A stretch of DNA of 64,000 bases from Pyrinomonadaceae bacterium (GCA_021228405.1 JAJQRF010000003.1:275581-339580), one strand, 5' to 3'. Shown: positions 26,759 through 34,936, counted from the first letter of the stretch. Notes: a model not told the origin generated them from the letters alone. Numbers and translations are program-made.

Positions 26759-27010
26759 TTATGCCGTCGCAGTGCCCGAAACGGCAGTTTGCGGCGGTTT
26801 CAGACAGGTGTTGCAAAAGCCGCTTCCGGCATCCAGACAACAGCTTTTACAGATAACCAGCCCGCACGAATCGCACTGAATCCAGTTCCTGTCGGGTGTT
26901 TCCTCACACACGACGGTGGCAATGCCTTCGATCTTCATTGTCCGCACCTCAACGGCACCGACGAATAATTTCCGGCACTGCGGACAAGTGTCCGAAGTTT
27001 CCTGAGCCAT
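26759..27010 (-). CDS. Small zinc-finger protein
   Basis: An 83-residue protein starting MAQETSDTCPQCRK; the ATG at 27010 lies 6 nt after GGAGG, which decides it over a longer frame. Cysteine pairs CPQC, CDSC, CKSCC and CNTC again fit two or more zinc sites, and the CDSCGLVICKSC spacing resembles RING/PHD-like or B-box fingers. It lies 119 nt downstream of the HerA/TraD-like ATPase in the same direction. Role unknown. Confidence 0.65.
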   Translation of the reverse strand: MAQETSDTCPQCRKLFVGAVEVRTMKIEGIATVVCEETPDRNWIQCDSCGLVICKSCCLDAGSGFCNTCLKPPQTAVSGTATA

Positions 27011-27129
27011 ATCGTTTCCTCCTTTTTGGTTAAAATATTCCCTTGCGGATTCCTGCCGAAAATGAAATTCCCGGCAAGAAAAAACAAAGGAACACTTCAC
27101 CCGCCCACGCGGTTCTCTGCCGATGACGG

Positions 27130-28368
27130 TTAGTCGGAAACAGCGGAAGCGGAAGAAGGAGAGCTTACTGATGCGGTATCCGGCGGCAGGGTGACGGCAC
27201 TGAACGGGCTGGAGATTTTCCCGTCGATCATCAGTTTCAAATAGATATGGAAATTGGGCAGATTGGTAAAATCGGATTGTTTGAAGGCGGGCGCGAATTC
27301 CTGCGCGAAGAGTTCGGCATCGACCGTCCCGATCCTGAAAATAATCATTGTTCCGACATTGCCTAAAATGGCATCCTTGATGGACGGCTCTAACTGCGTC
27401 AGGTATTGGTGCGCCAAGACTAACGACAGGCGGTATTTTCTGAGTTCACTAAGCATCAGCACGAGGCTCTGGGTGGTGAAATTGTGAAACTCATCCAAGT
27501 AAAGCGAGTAATCCCGTCTCGCCTCTTCGGGGATATTGGCACGGCTCAGGGCGGCAAGATCAAAGCGCGAAATGAGGAGCGAACCGAGCAGGTTGGAAGT
27601 ATCCTCGCCGACGCTTCCCTTGGCAAGATTGACGAGCAGAATCTTGCCCTCGTCCATCATCTTTCGCAAGGACAGCGGCTTTTCGGGTGCGGTCAGTATT
27701 TTTTGCAATAAAGGATGCGCGAGAAACGCGCCGACCTTGTTCTGAATCGGCGAGATCGCTTCCGCCCGCAGGCGTTCCGGGTATTTATCGAACTCCTTGA
27801 CCCAGAACTCTTTGATCTGGCGGTTTTCAATATGCGGCATGACCTTTTTGCGAAAGTCCTTGTCGGACAGGATTGTTAAGATGTCCGCCAGATTGCTGTC
27901 CGGGTAATCGAGCAGCGAGAGCAAAGAGTTTCGCAGGATGTATTCGAGGCGCGGTCCCCACGAATCGCGCCAGAGATGCTTGAACACCTGAATCAGTCCC
28001 GAACACGCGAGCGGTCGTTTATCCGCCGGGACATTCGCCAACGGGTTGAAACCATACGGCTGATTCGGGTCGGCGACATCGAAGTCAACGAGATCGTCAC
28101 GCCGCGACCACGGGATTTTTGCCTTGACCCTTTTGACCAGATCGCCGTGCGGATCGAGCAGGGCGAAACCGAAGCCCTTGCGTATGTCATCGAGCATGAA
28201 TGATTCGAGCAGCGTCGATTTCCCTGTTCCGGTCTTGCCCATGATGTAAAGATGGGCGCGGCGGTCAGCGCGTTTGATGCCGAAAGCCGTCAGTTTGTCG
28301 CGGAAATTGGTTTTGGCAAAGATCGAGATTTCTGATTGAGTTTTAGAGTTATCTGCGTGGGGAAGCAT
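27130..28368 (-). CDS. HerA/TraD-like DNA-translocating ATPase
   Basis: A 412-residue P-loop ATPase. Walker A is GKTGTGKST near residues 43-51, followed by FALLDPHGDL and YGFNPL, both hallmarks of the VirD4/TraD/HerA group. Walker B is SLYLDEFHNF, and the ensuing LAHQYLTQL is the usual motif after it. No N-terminal transmembrane segments are present, so it is a soluble type, as in many mobile elements that borrow another element's secretion channel. The gene starts 10 nt after the previous stop. It fits a role as coupling protein or DNA pump for transfer of the element; no relaxase is visible in the window. Confidence 0.8.
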   Translation of the reverse strand: MLPHADNSKTQSEISIFAKTNFRDKLTAFGIKRADRRAHLYIMGKTGTGKSTLLESFMLDDIRKGFGFALLDPHGDLVKRVKAKIPWSRRDDLVDFDVADPNQPYGFNPLANVPADKRPLACSGLIQVFKHLWRDSWGPRLEYILRNSLLSLLDYPDSNLADILTILSDKDFRKKVMPHIENRQIKEFWVKEFDKYPERLRAEAISPIQNKVGAFLAHPLLQKILTAPEKPLSLRKMMDEGKILLVNLAKGSVGEDTSNLLGSLLISRFDLAALSRANIPEEARRDYSLYLDEFHNFTTQSLVLMLSELRKYRLSLVLAHQYLTQLEPSIKDAILGNVGTMIIFRIGTVDAELFAQEFAPAFKQSDFTNLPNFHIYLKLMIDGKISSPFSAVTLPPDTASVSSPSSASAVSD

Positions 28369-28377
28369 TTTTAAGTT

Positions 28378-29628
28378 TCAGTTGTTAATAAAGGCTTGCA
28401 TTATTTGTTTCGTTGTCGGTTCGGACATTTCCAAATTGAACGCCGAATTATCAATCAAGATATTTGATTCAGTAACAAGATCCTCGCGCGTTTTCTTGAT
28501 AAAGAGATGTTCGTCGAGCGAAATCGTTACGGGATTTTTCGGCGACTCTCCAAGTTTGAGGGAAAGGACGACATACTTTAATTGCGGGTACTGCGACATC
28601 TCGCTTTTCAACTCATTAATAATCAAATTTACCGGGTAGGCGATAAACAGCAGCGTTTCTTCGGTTGTAATAACGATGATCCCCGGCTTATCCGAAGGAA
28701 GCTGCTTGGCTTTCTTCCCTATCTTCATACGCGCCCGGTGCGTTTCATAAAGCGGTATCGGCGGACTTTCTACCAAGTCTCTCATCCCGCGCGTCTCAGC
28801 CCAGGCTTTGGCTTTGGAATGATCGTGTTTCGGCGAGATGGCGACTTCAATTTTATTTTCGACAATCAATTCATGAAATTCGTTCGTTTCGTGTACTTTT
28901 TCGGCAAGGCTTGTTATTTGCGGAATCACCTCATCCAACTCTTCTCTTTCGAGATGTTTCAGGATATTCGCATAGGGCAGTACATGCCGATGGATTTGTT
29001 TATTTCTTTCCCTGTCTATGTCGATCACAAGTGAAGCATCCATAATCCGGTGAATTAGGAACCAGATCGTGTCAAAACTATTGCCGGATGTAATCTGTTT
29101 CTCACTTTCACGAAGCCGCGATACCTCAACAAAAGTTTCTTCTCCGTTTTCAGGATTAATAATTTTAATGTCCGGCTCTCTCGGTATTTCCTTACCGACG
29201 ACATTCACGATCTTAACTTTCGGCTCAAAGATAATGGTAAAGCCTGTCTTTTGAAACTTGTAAGCTGTTTCAACGACTGTGGAGGCTTCCTTAAATTCGT
29301 CCGAATATTTCGCCCGTCTAAGCCGTGTCACCATCGTGTCGAATCCGGTTGATCTTTCAAGACATTGAAGCGATTCGGCAAACCGAATTAATCGCAGACG
29401 CGCCATCGGTGCCGAGTTGGCAAGCTCGTAATAAAACGGGTGCCGATTATCAAAACACTTTTTTAGAAAAGTTTCGCCGAATAGCCCGCGTAAGTATTGG
29501 AGGGCTTGAATCGCCCGTGCTTTCTCTGAAACGGACAATTCGATTAAATCGAGCTGTTCTAAATATTTGTCCCAGTCGTAATGATCTTCCGGCTTGTGAA
29601 AAACAGCATGTGGATTTGGTTCATTCAT
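28378..29628 (-). CDS. Hypothetical protein with possible PD-(D/E)XK nuclease core
   Basis: A 416-residue protein not recognised as a whole. Around residues 150-180 the segment REPDIKI, then a short turn and EETFVEVSR, has the beta-hairpin D-x(12)-E-x-S texture of PD-(D/E)XK nucleases in which the last lysine is replaced. It lies 32 nt downstream of a DNA methyltransferase gene in the same operon, so it could be the cognate restriction enzyme. Against this, the catalytic lysine is not evident, and the gene is also tightly joined to the ATPase that follows. No membrane segments. Confidence 0.45.
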   Translation of the reverse strand: MNEPNPHAVFHKPEDHYDWDKYLEQLDLIELSVSEKARAIQALQYLRGLFGETFLKKCFDNRHPFYYELANSAPMARLRLIRFAESLQCLERSTGFDTMVTRLRRAKYSDEFKEASTVVETAYKFQKTGFTIIFEPKVKIVNVVGKEIPREPDIKIINPENGEETFVEVSRLRESEKQITSGNSFDTIWFLIHRIMDASLVIDIDRERNKQIHRHVLPYANILKHLEREELDEVIPQITSLAEKVHETNEFHELIVENKIEVAISPKHDHSKAKAWAETRGMRDLVESPPIPLYETHRARMKIGKKAKQLPSDKPGIIVITTEETLLFIAYPVNLIINELKSEMSQYPQLKYVVLSLKLGESPKNPVTISLDEHLFIKKTREDLVTESNILIDNSAFNLEMSEPTTKQIMQAFINN

Positions 29629-29660
29629 CGAATTTACAATTTTATTTGATTACTATTATA

Positions 29661-30644
29661 CTAACCGCCATTTTTTAGCGAAAGTCTGCGCTTTGCGAGT
29701 TTGACGTATTCGGGATTGAGGTCGATGCCGATAAACTTGCGGTTGAGTTTTTTGGCGGCAATAGCAGTCGTGCCGCTTCCGAGAAAGGGATCAAGAACGA
29801 TTCCGCCAACAGATGATCCGGCAAGGATCGGTGTTTCAATGAGCTTTTCGGGGAAGACCGCAAAATGATTTGATCTTGACATTCCGTTGCCAATCGTCCA
29901 GACGCACCGCTTGTTTCTGCCCCGCTCCAAGATTTCCTTTTGGCTTTGTTTCATTCTCTCTAACGATTTAGCAACTCTGCCGAGCGATTTCCGATACCGA
30001 TGATTCTCATACGGGTCTGAGTATCTGCGTTTTAATTCATTCGGATTCTTAAGCGGCTCGAATTGCCGTTTGAAATAATACCTTCGCTGTTTGACGAAAA
30101 AGAACAGTTTTTCAAAATCAACCGTGAATCGATCCTTGACGCTCTGCGGCATCGCGTTCGGTTTGTGCCAGATGATCTCGTTCCGCAGAATCCAACCTTT
30201 TTCGATCATCTGAAGGGCAAACTGCGCGGGAATCAGACATAAGGATTTGGCGGGGATTTCGAGGTCGGTTTTGAGCTTCGGGATAACGGCTCTTGCAGTC
30301 AGAGCATCAAAGATGTTGTTTTGCGGTTTGTTGCGCTGCCCGCCCTTTGTCTTATTGGCGTAAGTGTCGCCGAGATTTACCCAGCACGTTCCCGATGGTT
30401 TTAATACCCGTTTTACTTCGTCAAAAATGAGAATCAGTTTATCAAGATATTCTGTAATCCTCGGCTCAAGCCCGATCTGACCGTTCACGCCGTAATCGCG
30501 CAATGCCCAGTAAGGCGGCGAGGTAATCACGCAATCAATACTTGCGGCAGGAATGGTTTTGAGAACTTTGAGGCTATCGCCGCAGACTATCTTATTGATG
30601 AATGCATTGATCGGTTTATGAGTTTTCTGTTTAGGTCGTAGCAT
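29661..30644 (-). CDS. Site-specific DNA methyltransferase (beta-class, N4-C or N6-A)
   Basis: A 327-residue methyltransferase. The catalytic motif TSPPYW is at 41-46 and the SAM-binding motif DPFLGSGTT is near 285-293, with FIGIDLNPEYVKLAKRRL after it. This motif order is that of beta-class enzymes acting on adenine-N6 or cytosine-N4; the S in SPPYW favours cytosine-N4 or the CcrM-like group. It is likely to protect the element or act as a regulator. The gene lies 6 nt downstream of the winged-helix gene and upstream of the possible nuclease. Confidence 0.88.
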   Translation of the reverse strand: MLRPKQKTHKPINAFINKIVCGDSLKVLKTIPAASIDCVITSPPYWALRDYGVNGQIGLEPRITEYLDKLILIFDEVKRVLKPSGTCWVNLGDTYANKTKGGQRNKPQNNIFDALTARAVIPKLKTDLEIPAKSLCLIPAQFALQMIEKGWILRNEIIWHKPNAMPQSVKDRFTVDFEKLFFFVKQRRYYFKRQFEPLKNPNELKRRYSDPYENHRYRKSLGRVAKSLERMKQSQKEILERGRNKRCVWTIGNGMSRSNHFAVFPEKLIETPILAGSSVGGIVLDPFLGSGTTAIAAKKLNRKFIGIDLNPEYVKLAKRRLSLKNGG

Positions 30645-30650
30645 TTGTGT

Positions 30651-31019
30651 TTATCGTTTATTAATCGGTTTCCATTTGGTAATTGCAATTTGCAGGGAAC
30701 GCCCCGTGTGGCGAACTTCGATATACCCTCCTGCTTTTAAACTTTTAAGCCAGCGGCTGATCGTGCGGGAACTCATTCCCATATCTCCGGCAACCGTCGA
30801 AATCCGGCGAAAAAGATTTCCGGTCGTGCGGTTGGCAAAGGTAAGCAGATACAGATACAGCCAGACTGAACTTCCCATCGCCCTGAAATGTTTAGCGGTC
30901 GGATCAACCGTAAGCCCTCTCCAGAGCGGTGTCCACCAATCTGATCTTGACGATGAAAAAGTTTTCGGTTTTGCATCATGAGAAATGATTTTTCGGGGAA
31001 GGTTTGTTTTGTAAGGCAT
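30651..31019 (-). CDS. Winged-helix protein, possible replication or operon regulator
   Basis: A 122-residue protein from the ATG at 31019. Its C-terminal half is a winged helix: ISTVAGDMGMSSRTISRWLK for the HTH, then GYIEVRHTGRSLQIAI for the wing. The N-terminal half, with SDWWTPLWRG and SSVWLYLYLL, resembles replication-initiation or DnaD-like wHTH proteins of plasmids and phages. It is first in the long mobile-element operon and lies directly downstream of the palindrome and DnaA-box region, which would suit an initiator or autoregulator. A longer frame to 31067 runs through the hairpin and is not favoured. Confidence 0.6.
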   Translation of the reverse strand: MPYKTNLPRKIISHDAKPKTFSSSRSDWWTPLWRGLTVDPTAKHFRAMGSSVWLYLYLLTFANRTTGNLFRRISTVAGDMGMSSRTISRWLKSLKAGGYIEVRHTGRSLQIAITKWKPINKR

Positions 31020-31035
31020 GAATGAAAATAAAAAA

Positions 31036-31059
31036 TTACGGTGACTGATTTCACCGTAA
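31036..31059 (-). terminator. Terminator-like hairpin in the leader of the long operon
   Basis: TTACGGTGA and TCACCGTAA form perfect 9-bp arms around a six-base loop, and on the minus strand the stem is followed by TTTTTTATTTT, 16 nt before the ATG of the winged-helix gene. It is either a terminator for upstream transcription or an attenuator in the operon leader. Confidence 0.6.
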
Positions 31060-31080
31060 CACTTCACACATATCGAAAAT

Positions 31081-31118
31081 AGCGGGAAAAAGTTGCCAAA
31101 TACGGCAACTCAGCCGCT
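31081..31118. promoter_or_regulatory. Shared palindrome, copy 1
   Basis: AGTTGCC at 31091-31097 and GGCAACT at 31104-31110, six bases apart, inside outer arms AGCGG and CCGCT. It lies about 70 nt upstream of the winged-helix gene that opens the long operon. Copies 2 and 3 are at 31803-31822 and 34874-34911. Confidence 0.7.
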
Positions 31119-31351
31119 TCCGACTAAGTTATCCACTACGAGGCGGCACTTTGTTTATTACTTTCGTTAAATACTTTTTTTAGAAACCGATACTTTTCAT
31201 TTCGGACGTTATTTGAAAACAGAATTAGCGATTGAAACTCCTACTCGGAGCAAAAACAGTCATGTCGGAGATGACAGGATTCAGCCGAAGGCAAGACTGA
31301 TTTTGTCGGCTGTGGATAAAGTTGCGAATTTTCCAAGCGATTTTGCAGACA

Positions 31352-31381
31352 AAAAAATGAGCCTTTAGAAAAGCTCATTTT
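31352..31381 (-). terminator. Intrinsic terminator
   Basis: AAAATGAGC and GCTCATTTT form the stem with an AT-rich loop, followed on the minus strand by a run of seven T. It lies 14 nt after the stop of the coiled-coil gene. Confidence 0.75.
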
Positions 31382-31394
31382 AATCATTTTAAAT

Positions 31395-31733
31395 CTATAT
31401 TTGTTTTAGTTTCAGATTCTTCAGAGTTTGTTCGACAGCAATCAAGCGTTCCTCATGCTGGACTAGAGTTTTGGCAAAACTGTCGCTATCTTCTTTATCT
31501 CGTTTATTGAGAGCGGCAAGAGTTTGATTTATTTCTTGCAATGTAAATTTTACCAAACGAATATCATCTTGAAATGCTGTAACATCAGTCTTCAGATTGC
31601 TCATATCGGTCTTTAGCTCGCTTACAACAGTTTGCAATTCACCTATATTTTCTTTACTTGCCAATTGCTCTAAATCTTCTTTCGTGACAAATTTTTCTAA
31701 TTGTTGGTCAAAATACTCTTTAGTAAGTTCCAT
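31395..31733 (-). CDS. Coiled-coil protein of unknown function
   Basis: A 112-residue, highly charged protein with heptad-like spacing of Leu/Val/Ile from about residue 20 to 105 (for example LQTVVSELKTDMSNLKTDV), predicting a long coiled coil. There is no catalytic motif. It is a single-gene unit with its own promoter (31760-31787), shared palindrome and terminator. Similar small coiled-coil proteins are common in mobile elements, but no function can be assigned. Confidence 0.7.
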   Translation of the reverse strand: MELTKEYFDQQLEKFVTKEDLEQLASKENIGELQTVVSELKTDMSNLKTDVTAFQDDIRLVKFTLQEINQTLAALNKRDKEDSDSFAKTLVQHEERLIAVEQTLKNLKLKQI

Positions 31734-31759
31734 GTAAGGTAGGAATTAATAGCATTAGA

Positions 31760-31787
31760 ATCGTAACAAATCGACCGAATTCGTCAA
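31760..31787 (-). promoter_or_regulatory. Promoter of the coiled-coil gene
   Basis: On the minus strand, TTGACG (31787-31782) and TACGAT (31765-31760) are separated by 16 bases. The palindrome at 31803-31822 lies 15 bases upstream of the -35 element, a suitable place for a regulator. Confidence 0.5.
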
Positions 31788-31802
31788 GGGCTATTTACGA
31801 TG

Positions 31803-31822
31803 AGTTGCCACATCTGGCAACT
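31803..31822. promoter_or_regulatory. Shared palindrome, copy 2
   Basis: AGTTGCC and GGCAACT with a six-base spacer, as in copies 1 and 3. It is in the opposite orientation by its flank: the AAAAA and GCGGG that precede the other copies lie on the right here, read on the minus strand. It stands just upstream of the promoter of the coiled-coil gene. Confidence 0.7.
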
Positions 31823-31904
31823 TTTTCCCGCTTTTCATACCTTGCGGCTATTTGCTAAAGTCTGATAGTGGTTTTAATGCGTTAATAGAGCCACTGCCTG
31901 ATCG

Positions 31905-33506
31905 CTATTGTAATAAAATATGGAGATTGCCTTTTCGCTTCTTCCGTCTTTTTGGGGTAAAGTTTTTTCTTTTAACTTTTCTTGTTTTCAATCTGGGCGG
32001 ATATAAAAAGTATTTGAATAATTGTTGATAAAGTTTCCCTAAAGTTCGAGCCGCTTCCCGTTGCGGGCTACCAGAGGTGAAAGGCTGTCTTGTTGCGATA
32101 AGTTGAAACGGATATTCCGGCTTAACTAAAACATTTTTACCATCAATTTCACAGTTCGAGAAAATGGTTTTAACCGTTTCTTGTTTTTTCTCGGGACTTC
32201 CCGATTTATAGGTTAAATAAGCCGAATTTACCAGTTCGAGAAATGCTTCCAGTTTTTTCTCCCCAGCGTCGGAATGAACTTTTAGATTGGATAGTTTCTC
32301 TTTGAATTCCCGTTCTTCCAGTAAGATTTTATTTTTTTTGTTTATATAGGTTTCTTTGTCGAAAACTCCGTCCACATATGCATCGGCGATTTTCGACAAC
32401 CGTTCGGCTGATTGTTCAAGTAAAAGTTGTAACCGCCTGTATTCGCCCTCGTATTCCGCCTCGCTTATTTTATTTTGTTTGAATGTCTGCTGTCTGAAAT
32501 ATTCATATTCCAAATCCGTCAGTTCCATCGGTTTGAGAAACTTGAGAACTTCTTTATCTATCGCATCCTCTCTGACCGTTCCTTTCGTGCAGTTTCGGGT
32601 GTGGCAACGGTAGTAAACTTCGCCTTTTTGTTTTTCGGCAATGTAAAAATTACGGCATCTGGCGCAGAAGATTTGTCTTCTGAACACAAAAAAATGCTTC
32701 TCGGTCTTGGGGATGTTTTTACCCTCGAAAACGCTCTGCACGGTATCGAACAATGCTTTTGAAACAATCGCTTGATGTTTTCCGACGAACATCTCGCCCG
32801 TTTTTTCGATTTTGACAATCCCCGTATAAAAAGGGTTATGAAGTATCTTTGAAAGCCCGTTGATGGTTATCTTTTTGCCCCAGCGGTTACGAAGTCCTTT
32901 TTTATACATCACATCCGAAAGAGCAATGAGACCGATATTCCCCTTGGAATAAAGTTCAAAGGCTTGTTTGATGAGCGGTGCTTGAATCTTATCAATCTTT
33001 TTCGGATTCCCCTTTCCGGCATCCAGATACCCGATTCTGGCGGGAAACGGGTAAAGTCCTTGTTTAAGCCGCCCGTAAATGCCTTTTTTCGTTTCTTCCC
33101 GCAGATTCCTGATAAAATCGGAAGCGACGACCGCTTGAATATCCGCCGAGAGTCTGCCGCCGCGCGAATTCAAATCCAGACTTTCAGCCGCGAAATGAAT
33201 TTCGATGCCGAGATCGGTCAAAGATTGAAAATCCGCCCAGTCCTTGAGATTTCTGGCTGTCCGGTCGATTTTATGAATGATTACGCCGTCGGCGCTGCCG
33301 CGCTTCAAGGATTTCAACATCTCAATAAAAACCGGACGACCTGATTTGGCGGCGGTTTCTCGTTCTTCAAAATATCTGGTGATCTTTAAGCCGAATTTTT
33401 GAGCGTATCTTTCAATAGCGGCTTTCTGTTCAGTCAGCGAAGTTCCGAGCTGCCCCTGCCGCTGGGTCGAAACGCGGATGTAGGAAAAGTATTGCTTGGT
33501 CGGCAT
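31905..33506 (-). CDS. Large serine recombinase
   Basis: A 533-residue serine recombinase. The resolvase domain begins YIRVSTQRQG with nucleophile S13, includes IIHKIDRTARNLKDW, and ends near residue 150. The recombinase domain follows (NPFYTGIVKI), then a zinc ribbon with CARCRNF and CHTRNC, and a coiled-coil region (about 350-420), as in phage-type integrases and large transposon resolvases. It would cut and rejoin attachment sites. The element therefore encodes two recombinases, this and the tyrosine integrase at 35392. It is last in the operon that starts at 34800, 13 nt after the previous gene. Confidence 0.9.
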   Translation of the reverse strand: MPTKQYFSYIRVSTQRQGQLGTSLTEQKAAIERYAQKFGLKITRYFEERETAAKSGRPVFIEMLKSLKRGSADGVIIHKIDRTARNLKDWADFQSLTDLGIEIHFAAESLDLNSRGGRLSADIQAVVASDFIRNLREETKKGIYGRLKQGLYPFPARIGYLDAGKGNPKKIDKIQAPLIKQAFELYSKGNIGLIALSDVMYKKGLRNRWGKKITINGLSKILHNPFYTGIVKIEKTGEMFVGKHQAIVSKALFDTVQSVFEGKNIPKTEKHFFVFRRQIFCARCRNFYIAEKQKGEVYYRCHTRNCTKGTVREDAIDKEVLKFLKPMELTDLEYEYFRQQTFKQNKISEAEYEGEYRRLQLLLEQSAERLSKIADAYVDGVFDKETYINKKNKILLEEREFKEKLSNLKVHSDAGEKKLEAFLELVNSAYLTYKSGSPEKKQETVKTIFSNCEIDGKNVLVKPEYPFQLIATRQPFTSGSPQREAARTLGKLYQQLFKYFLYPPRLKTRKVKRKNFTPKRRKKRKGNLHILLQ

Positions 33507-33519
33507 TTGGCTTATGAGG

Positions 33520-33771
33520 TTAAATGGTAGTGCCGAGAGAAGGTCCGCCGTTACGGGATTTATTTCTCTCTTTTCTCAGCATAGCCCGCCTTTCGAGTTC
33601 GGTCAAAATTTCCGGGCGCGACTCGCAAACTTCCTCGAACACTTCTTTGACCACCGCCAAATACCGCAGAAGCCTGTATTCCGCTTTTTTCTGATTTTCC
33701 GGCGACAAATCAGGGTATAAATCGGCGATGGTCAGGTCACGGTCGAATTGTCGGTAATCTTTTTCGGACAT
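33520..33771 (-). CDS. Small hypothetical protein
   Basis: An 83-residue helical, charged protein (DLSPENQKKAEYRLLRYLAVV in its centre, basic C-terminus). No recognised family. It is located between the RuvC-like gene and the serine recombinase in the same direction, 13 nt before the latter, so it could be an accessory such as a recombination directionality factor, but nothing in the sequence demonstrates that. Confidence 0.55.
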   Translation of the reverse strand: MSEKDYRQFDRDLTIADLYPDLSPENQKKAEYRLLRYLAVVKEVFEEVCESRPEILTELERRAMLRKERNKSRNGGPSLGTTI

Positions 33772-33829
33772 AATAAAGCGGGACGTTCTTAAAAATAACG
33801 CTTGATTATAAAGTGTTTATGCAGTGATG

Positions 33830-34321
33830 TCAGACAAGTCCTTTAAGGAAAACTATACCGACGGCGACTGCCGAAAACAAGAAAGCATAATAATCGTTTT
33901 GCCATTTGTTCGGTCGATTCCAGTATCGTCCGAGTTCGGGATAAACCGAGAGAAGCGTTTCAAACGCTTTTCTTTGAGTCGGTTTACCGATTTTGCATAA
34001 TTCGGATTTGATCTGCTCAATCGTAATCTCGGCAAACTGCAATTTTTTCCGGCGGCATTCAAATTTGATTCGCTCGACAACTTCATCGAGAACAAGCGAT
34101 AATTTCTGATATTGACTGACGGCTTTTATGACAACCGCATTGATCGAAAACTCCTGAAAAATTTCCTTCAGAATCAAGGCTGTTTCTTCAAGCACATTCC
34201 TTTCCGATTTATGATGCTTGATCGTTTTGACTCCTATACAGAGCAAATCAAACCCGGAAAACACTGCGATTCCCAATTCCCGTGTGCCGGGGGCGATTGC
34301 CAATGTTAAATTGTCACTCAT
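33830..34321 (-). CDS. RuvC/RNase H-like protein with altered active site
   Basis: A 163-residue protein with the RuvC-type layout: LAIAPGTRELGIAVF at 7-21 corresponds to the first strand, where RuvC has a catalytic Asp in GIDPG; AVVIKAV near 60 corresponds to the second strand, where a Glu is expected; and NDYYAFLFSAVAVG near 140-153 corresponds to the last helix, where an Asp is retained. The first two acidic residues are replaced by Ala and Lys, so it is probably not a standard Holliday-junction resolvase. Structural DNA binding is possible. It lies between the XRE regulator and recombinase genes. Confidence 0.6.
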   Translation of the reverse strand: MSDNLTLAIAPGTRELGIAVFSGFDLLCIGVKTIKHHKSERNVLEETALILKEIFQEFSINAVVIKAVSQYQKLSLVLDEVVERIKFECRRKKLQFAEITIEQIKSELCKIGKPTQRKAFETLLSVYPELGRYWNRPNKWQNDYYAFLFSAVAVGIVFLKGLV

Positions 34322-34386
34322 TGATTAAAGAGAAAAATCACTTTTTCAAGGGACTTATTATAATAATTCAGTTTGTCAATAAATAA

Positions 34387-34800
34387 TTACCCGTCAATGC
34401 TCTTTTCGCTTCGCTCGTCTATCAAAACCTTTATGTGACGGCGAACAATATCCGAGATGTTCGGGCTGATTATGGACTGGTTCATAGCCTCCTGATACGA
34501 ACAGTAATCTGCCATTGTGCCGATTTCAAGATCAATTTTTGATGGCGAACCGGAGTTATTTATCACCTTTCTTAATTCCTCCCGGCATTGCTGATAATGG
34601 CGACTGAAAAGTTTGTGAATCGGGAAGCCGTAAAGAATTGACAGTTTCATCGCCTCTCTCAAACTCGGTATTCTTTGACCCGTTTCATAGCGCGAGATTT
34701 GGTGAATGGTTTTATGCCCGAGAAGCAGAGCAATTTGTTTTTGTTCGTAGGCAAGATGTTTTCGCCGCAGAGCCAGCAGATTTGAGTTTATTTTCGACAC
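34387..34800 (-). CDS. XRE-family transcriptional regulator
   Basis: A 137-residue regulator with an N-terminal HTH_3 domain: LRRKHLAYEQKQIALLLGH, then ISRYETGQRIPSL, the classic recognition helix and turn. The C-terminal half is helical and unassigned. It opens the operon with the RuvC-like protein and serine recombinase. The shared palindrome copy 3 is 74 nt upstream, so this protein is the first candidate for the factor that binds all three palindromes. Confidence 0.85.
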   Translation of the reverse strand: MSKINSNLLALRRKHLAYEQKQIALLLGHKTIHQISRYETGQRIPSLREAMKLSILYGFPIHKLFSRHYQQCREELRKVINNSGSPSKIDLEIGTMADYCSYQEAMNQSIISPNISDIVRRHIKVLIDERSEKSIDG

Positions 34801-34873
34801 GTTTATTTTTGTTAATGGTGATTTTGGTTTTAATGCGTTACAAACAGCGTATCAATAGATGAACTGCCAAAAT

Positions 34874-34911
34874 AGCGGTAAAAAGTTGCCGATAATGGCA
34901 ACTTACCCGCT
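34874..34911. promoter_or_regulatory. Shared palindrome, copy 3
   Basis: AGTTGCC (34884-34890), six bases, GGCAACT (34897-34903), with outer arms AGCGG and CCGCT as in copy 1. It lies upstream of the XRE gene. Confidence 0.7.
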
Positions 34912-34936
34912 GTTTTCCGCACGGATTAAATATTTT

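Larger units (their letters stand above)
31060..31394. other. Control region with DnaA-box-like sites
   Basis: No gene. Contents: the palindrome at 31081-31118; a DnaA-box-like TTATCCACT at 31129-31137; a perfect box (TGTGGATAA) at 31311-31319; an inverted repeat CAGCCGA/TCGGCTG at 31282-31311 directly before that box; and the terminator at 31352-31381. The mixture resembles a plasmid replication origin or promoter control region. Replication function is inference. Confidence 0.45.
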
